Assembly (NCBI GenBank): GCA_945871945.1
Contig: CAMBXY010000047.1
Location: forward strand, 1 to 10,014
DNA from: Bordetella parapertussis
GTDB lineage: Bacteria > Pseudomonadota > Gammaproteobacteria > Burkholderiales > Burkholderiaceae_C
Length of the DNA: 10,014 bases
Direction: 5' to 3'
Below are positions 6,981 through 10,014 of the stretch, piece by piece; position 1 is the stretch's first letter, and every line of letters starts with the position of its first letter. The position numbers and the translations under genes were made by a program. Below the pieces are notes generated by a model that searched no databases, was not told where the DNA came from, and saw only the letters and a list, made by a program, of their open reading frames with translations.

Positions 6981-8245
6981 GGAAACACTCCGTGGGCTTG
7001 GTTTAGGTTGGCGATGGCGCGCTGCACATCAATAGCCGCGCGGGCCAGTGACAATCTGGCTTCAAATTGTTCGTTCTCAGCGCGTAGGCGGGCAGGCAAG
7101 TCGCCATCGCCAAGACGCCATGATTTGGTGATCAGTATTTGCACTTCTGTGCTCAGACGGACTCGTTCAGTTGCGGCAGTTTGTGCAAATCTGGCAGCAC
7201 GCAGATCGGCAGTTGCAGCGGCTACCTCGGTGGGCAGTTGACGTTGCAGCGCATCTAGCTCGGCCTGCGCGGTATCAAGCTCGGCTCGGGCTGCTGCATC
7301 GCGCGCTTCATTACGGTTATCGCCGCCCAGCGGAATACGCAAGGCAATGCGCAGCTTAGTTTCATTCGTGGCACCAAAACTACCGCGTTCGCGGGCGATA
7401 CCCAAACCTAAAGCCATCGGGTCACGCTGGTCAGCAGCAGTTAGCGCCAGCTTGGCCTTTGCAATGCTAACTTGTGCTTGCGCTTGGCGAAGGGCTGGGT
7501 GATCAGGCGAAACGAGCGCGGCCGTCGCTTCATTTGCAGCGCTGCTTGCCAGCGGTTCGTTCAGCGACGCAACCATCGCTAGACCCGTCAGGCTGCGCCA
7601 CTGGTTTTGCAGGCGCGTTAACTGACTTTCGGCGTGTGCGAGGGCGGTTTGGGCTTGCTGCACCAGCAGCTGGGCTTGCAGGCCATCAAGCCGGGGGTTT
7701 TCGCCCGCCTTGACTCGCCGATTCAAGTCCTGCATGAGCACATTTGCATCCAGCAGCTTGCGCTTATTTAAGTCCAGCTCAACCTGGGCCATGGCTGCGC
7801 TGGCGGCAAGTGCTCGCAGCTCGCCCGTCAGCTTGAGTCTGGCTAAAGCAAACTGGCCATCAAAACCCAGCCGCTGGGCGGAAACATCTGCCTGGGCAGC
7901 TGTGCGTACCCTAGGGTTCCACAATGGCAACTCAATTTCGGCTTCGTATTCACGAAAACCTTCGTTTCTATTTAGCCAGTCGGTACGGTGTGCAATGCCA
8001 GCGACGGGTTCCCCGGATAACCAGCTGCCTGCAGCCTTTTCTTTGGCAGCCAACTCTTTGCGGCGGTTATCCAAAGAGCGTGACTGGTGGCTGGCTTGCC
8101 ATGCAGCCTCCACAGCTTGCCTCAGCGTAGGCGGCTGGCTTACGGTTTGAGCAACCGCGCTTGTGGCCAAGAAGGCAAACCCAAAAACAATTGATTTAGC
8201 CCTACAGGCGAACGCAAACTTAACAGGATGATAAAAATTAAACAA
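6977..8245 (-). CDS. czcC: outer-membrane factor of the efflux pump, CzcC (TolC family)
   Basis: This is the channel that carries metal from the adaptor-pump complex out of the cell. The start is a TTG at 8245 with GGAG seven bases upstream (8253-8256). No ATG or GTG in this frame would keep the signal peptide. Residues 1-32 are the signal peptide (hydrophobic SIVFGFAFLATSAVA, cleavage before Q33). No lipobox cysteine is visible, so it is probably not a lipoprotein. The mature protein (about 390 residues) is typical of outer-membrane efflux proteins: two long alpha-helical repeats rich in Ala, Gln, Arg and Glu, with the family pattern PTLRQAVEAAWQ at the start and RIPLGGDNRNEARDAAARAE in the second repeat. 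The stop overlaps the czcB start by four bases. The upstream hairpin hides its ribosome binding site, so its translation may be regulated. Confidence 0.92.
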   Translation of the reverse strand: MFNFYHPVKFAFACRAKSIVFGFAFLATSAVAQTVSQPPTLRQAVEAAWQASHQSRSLDNRRKELAAKEKAAGSWLSGEPVAGIAHRTDWLNRNEGFREYEAEIELPLWNPRVRTAAQADVSAQRLGFDGQFALARLKLTGELRALAASAAMAQVELDLNKRKLLDANVLMQDLNRRVKAGENPRLDGLQAQLLVQQAQTALAHAESQLTRLQNQWRSLTGLAMVASLNEPLASSAANEATAALVSPDHPALRQAQAQVSIAKAKLALTAADQRDPMALGLGIARERGSFGATNETKLRIALRIPLGGDNRNEARDAAARAELDTAQAELDALQRQLPTEVAAATADLRAARFAQTAATERVRLSTEVQILITKSWRLGDGDLPARLRAENEQFEARLSLARAAIDVQRAIANLNQAHGVFP

Positions 8246-8249
8246 ACAA

Positions 8250-8280
8250 GTTCTCCGAAGTCAATCAAACTTCGGTGAAC
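8250..8280 (-). promoter_or_regulatory. leader hairpin that sequesters the czcC ribosome binding site; possible attenuator
   Basis: In the transcript, CCGAAGT pairs with ACTTCGG (7 bp, loop of 7). After one A/A mismatch, GTTC pairs with GAAC, giving an 11-bp stem in all. The 3' arm contains GGAG, the only Shine-Dalgarno sequence for the TTG start of czcC, so folding should block initiation. The stem is followed at once by a T-rich stretch (14 T in 19 bases, 8249 down to 8231), so it could also act as an intrinsic terminator inside the operon. In either role it would separate expression of the upstream His-rich protein from that of the pump. This is inferred from the sequence; no known riboswitch is recognised. 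Confidence 0.55.
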
Positions 8281-8317
8281 CTTTGCGCATTACGCGCCGC
8301 GTTGAATTGCTGGCGTT

Positions 8318-8737
8318 TTAGCTCAAAAGGCTCACCACGGGGGGCGTAGTGACAAGCCACTTTGGGCGCTCAATGTTGTTGCTAATCGCGCTGCTGACGA
8401 AAGGCAAATAAGAAACAGGCTTCAAACTTTGGGGCTCAACCGCTGCCAGCAAGTCGCAAGATGCTGGCAAGCCAGAAGCGTGGTGATGACTGTGACCGTG
8501 GCTGTAGTGTGCTTGCGTGAGGGTTTCTGAGTTATTTGCATCCAGCTTGGAACTATCAGCCAAGGTACTAGAGGATTCAGCAGTAAATTTTTCCTCGTGG
8601 CTATAGTCATAGTGCACATGGTCAGAAGCGCTGCTTACTTCATGAGAGTGATGGTCAACGCTGAGCATATGTGCGTTGGCACCACCTGAGATCAGAGCTA
8701 TCCCGGCAATTAAAAAGTAACAAACTAATTTTTTCAC
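8318..8737 (-). CDS. czcI: His-rich exported protein, CzcI-like
   Basis: The product has 139 residues and starts at the GTG at 8737 (first residues MKKLVCYF); no strong Shine-Dalgarno sequence precedes it. It has a signal peptide of about 22 residues (hydrophobic FLIAGIALISGG, cleavage near ANA-H). The mature part has 13 histidines in three clusters (DHHSH at 28-32, HVHYDYSH at 40-47, HYSHGHSHHH at 77-86), fitting a periplasmic metal-binding protein. A lone cysteine (ASCDLL, 94) and a C-terminal R-P-K-W (124-127) recall the end of Cupriavidus CzcI (R-P-x-W). CzcI sits at the same place directly before czcC and is linked to regulation of the czc genes. Overall similarity is low, so the assignment rests on position, size, export signal, His content and this short motif. 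It is the first gene of the operon. Confidence 0.65.
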   Translation of the reverse strand: MKKLVCYFLIAGIALISGGANAHMLSVDHHSHEVSSASDHVHYDYSHEEKFTAESSSTLADSSKLDANNSETLTQAHYSHGHSHHHASGLPASCDLLAAVEPQSLKPVSYLPFVSSAISNNIERPKWLVTTPPVVSLLS

Positions 8738-8938
8738 TTTTTGATTTTATTACCGATTTAAAGCCCCTGCAAAACCTTGACAATGATGCTGGGCTGAAAT
8801 GCGCTGAATAAAGAAATTTGGCTATCAGCACAAGCAAAGGCATCGCGTATGGCGCACGGGCGTTTCATTATCGATTTGCCTGACTCATCAAAGACGTCTT
8901 CCGCGCAGACGTCCCTAGCGAAATAGATTACGGTAGTT
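8738..8938. other. divergent intergenic region between czcI and the multicopper oxidase
   Basis: These 201 bases separate two divergent metal-related genes and should hold both promoters. Apart from the candidate operon promoter, the notable element is AGACGTC twice (8892-8898 and 8907-8913, 15 bases apart). The core GACGTC is palindromic, so the pair forms both a direct and an inverted repeat. I see no convincing -35/-10 pair for the oxidase gene. A minus-strand open frame here (8758-8952) overlaps the oxidase start and has no recognisable product. Confidence 0.45.
8756..8783 (-). promoter_or_regulatory. candidate promoter of the efflux operon
   Basis: On the minus strand TTGTCA (8783-8778) and TTAAAT (8761-8756) stand 16 bases apart, matching the sigma-70 boxes at 5 of 6 and 4 of 6 positions. 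The -10 box lies 18 bases before the czcI GTG, leaving a short leader. This is a pattern match only. Confidence 0.35.
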
Positions 8939-10014
8939 ATGATCGTACGCATGTCAAAAGTAGACCGTCGTTACTTCCTGCACAGCCTTGCGTCGCTGGG
9001 AATCGGCACTCAACTCGGCTGCACATCCACAGTCCAAAACTATCCTGCTCGGGAGTTCGAACTGGTAGCGATGGCTGGCCTGGCATTGACGGACACGGAC
9101 AAACCATCTATTGCAGCGTGGACATACGGCGGGAACGTACCTGGCCCCCAGTTGCGCGTGCTTCAAGGCGAGCGAGTTAGGGTGCAAGTGACGAATCAGC
9201 TAGCTGTGCCCACAACTGTGCACTGGCACGGCGTGAGATTGCCGAACGCAATGGATGGTGTTCCACATCTGACGCAGCTCCCTATCGAGCCCGGACAGCG
9301 TTTCATCTACGAATTCGACGCTATCGATGCCGGCACTTATTGGTATCACTCGCACTTTCAGAGCTCGGAACAGGTAGACCGGGGTCTTTACGGAACCTTG
9401 ATCGTGCAGGAACGGGAGCCCCCTGCGGTTCATCGTGACGTGACCTGGGTACTTGACGATTGGCGTATCACGGCAAACGGGAAGGTCAGTGAGTCGTTCG
9501 GAAACGCCCACGATATGTCGCATGCGGGGCGTATCGGGAACGTGGTGACAGTGAATGGATCCGTGAACGACCAATTTCCAATCAGGGCCGGGGAAAAGCT
9601 TCGTCTGCGGCTGGTGAATGCTGCCAACGCACGCATCTTTGCGCTGCGGTTCCAAGGGCACCGGCCGATGATCATCGCTTTAGACGGTCACCCGGTCCCG
9701 CTTCATGAGCCTGAAGGTGGGCGGATCGTCCTGGCGCCAGGGATGCGTTGCGATGTGGTGATTGATGCGGTAGGAGCCCCTGGTGAGCGATACCCGGTCC
9801 AGGAACTCTTCTCCCCTCGCGAGCAGTACGTGTTGATGGACCTCGCGTACGACGCGGCGCCGCGCATTACCGATCGCTTGGCGCCACTAAAGCCTTTGGC
9901 GGCAAACCCAGTGAAAGAGCCTGACTTGAAGAGTGCAAAGACGCATGAAATTATTTTTGGCGGCGGGATGATGGGGAACCTTCACCAGGCTTTGCTGGAT
10001 GGGAAGCAGACCGA
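8939..10014 (+). CDS. Tat-exported multicopper oxidase, 3' end outside window
   Basis: This frame is open from a TAG at 8924 to the window edge and gives 358 residues of a multicopper oxidase. The start is the ATG at 8939 or the ATG at 8951; neither has a good Shine-Dalgarno sequence. The N-terminus D-R-R-Y-F-L-H-S followed by a hydrophobic stretch is a twin-arginine signal. A cysteine follows (GTQLGCTS), but the lipobox is imperfect. Copper ligands are present: HWHG (H95, H97) and WYHSH (H137, H139), which supply the first half of the type 2/type 3 trinuclear site. Domain 1 ends at GLYGTLIVQE; domain 2 includes NARIFALRFQGH, and FGGGMMGNLHQALLDG leads towards domain 3. The remaining ligands (HPxHLH, HCHxxxH) would lie beyond the window. 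Periplasmic bacterial members oxidise Cu(I) or other metals or phenols; the substrate cannot be told. It is divergent from the efflux operon. Confidence 0.9.
   Translation, partial: MIVRMSKVDRRYFLHSLASLGIGTQLGCTSTVQNYPAREFELVAMAGLALTDTDKPSIAAWTYGGNVPGPQLRVLQGERVRVQVTNQLAVPTTVHWHGVRLPNAMDGVPHLTQLPIEPGQRFIYEFDAIDAGTYWYHSHFQSSEQVDRGLYGTLIVQEREPPAVHRDVTWVLDDWRITANGKVSESFGNAHDMSHAGRIGNVVTVNGSVNDQFPIRAGEKLRLRLVNAANARIFALRFQGHRPMIIALDGHPVPLHEPEGGRIVLAPGMRCDVVIDAVGAPGERYPVQELFSPREQYVLMDLAYDAAPRITDRLAPLKPLAANPVKEPDLKSAKTHEIIFGGGMMGNLHQALLDGKQT

Noticed and set aside
8758..8952. Minus-strand 64-codon frame upstream of czcI
   Set aside because: It overlaps the oxidase start, covers the likely promoter region, lacks a good ribosome binding site and has no recognisable product.
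9200..9661. Minus-strand frames in the right part
   Set aside because: They are antisense to the multicopper oxidase with its intact HWHG and HSH copper motifs.

Overview
The window looks like a stretch of a betaproteobacterial (probably Burkholderiales) chromosome or large plasmid. This is inferred from gene families and gene order, not from a marker gene. Its core is a heavy-metal efflux operon on the minus strand, read from about 8740 down to 1602. The order is a His-rich exported CzcI-like protein, an outer-membrane factor (czcC), a membrane-fusion adaptor (czcB), a heavy-metal RND pump (czcA) and a small exported protein.

Left part (1 to about 840, plus strand): the end of an Rrf2/IscR-type regulator that begins before the window, followed after 13 bases by an unrecognised 106-residue protein. 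From about 841 to 1600 there is no convincing intact gene. This stretch holds the decayed C-terminus of a short-chain dehydrogenase, homopolymer tracts, a 21-base direct repeat and an 8-base tandem repeat. It reads as a scar between two unrelated blocks.

Middle (1602 to 8737, minus strand): CzcC, CzcB and CzcA should form a tripartite pump that moves metal cations across the envelope. The pump has a DD-type transmembrane helix 4 motif and lacks the three periplasmic methionines of CusA, so a divalent cation fits better than Cu(I)/Ag(I). The adaptor is unusual. It carries an extra N-terminal periplasmic domain, two more membrane segments and two copies of a DAGHDHG motif. The small exported protein at the end of the operon looks like a free-standing relative of that extra domain. 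Between czcI and czcC a hairpin buries the czcC ribosome binding site and is followed by a T-rich stretch, which suggests control after transcription starts.

Right part (8939 to the end, plus strand): the first 358 residues of a Tat-exported multicopper oxidase, transcribed divergently from the efflux operon and cut by the window edge. The pairing suggests a metal-resistance region. No czcRS-type two-component system is visible in the window.

I do not see a wholly new system. The points most worth following are the shared domain between CzcB and the last operon gene, and the czcC leader hairpin.
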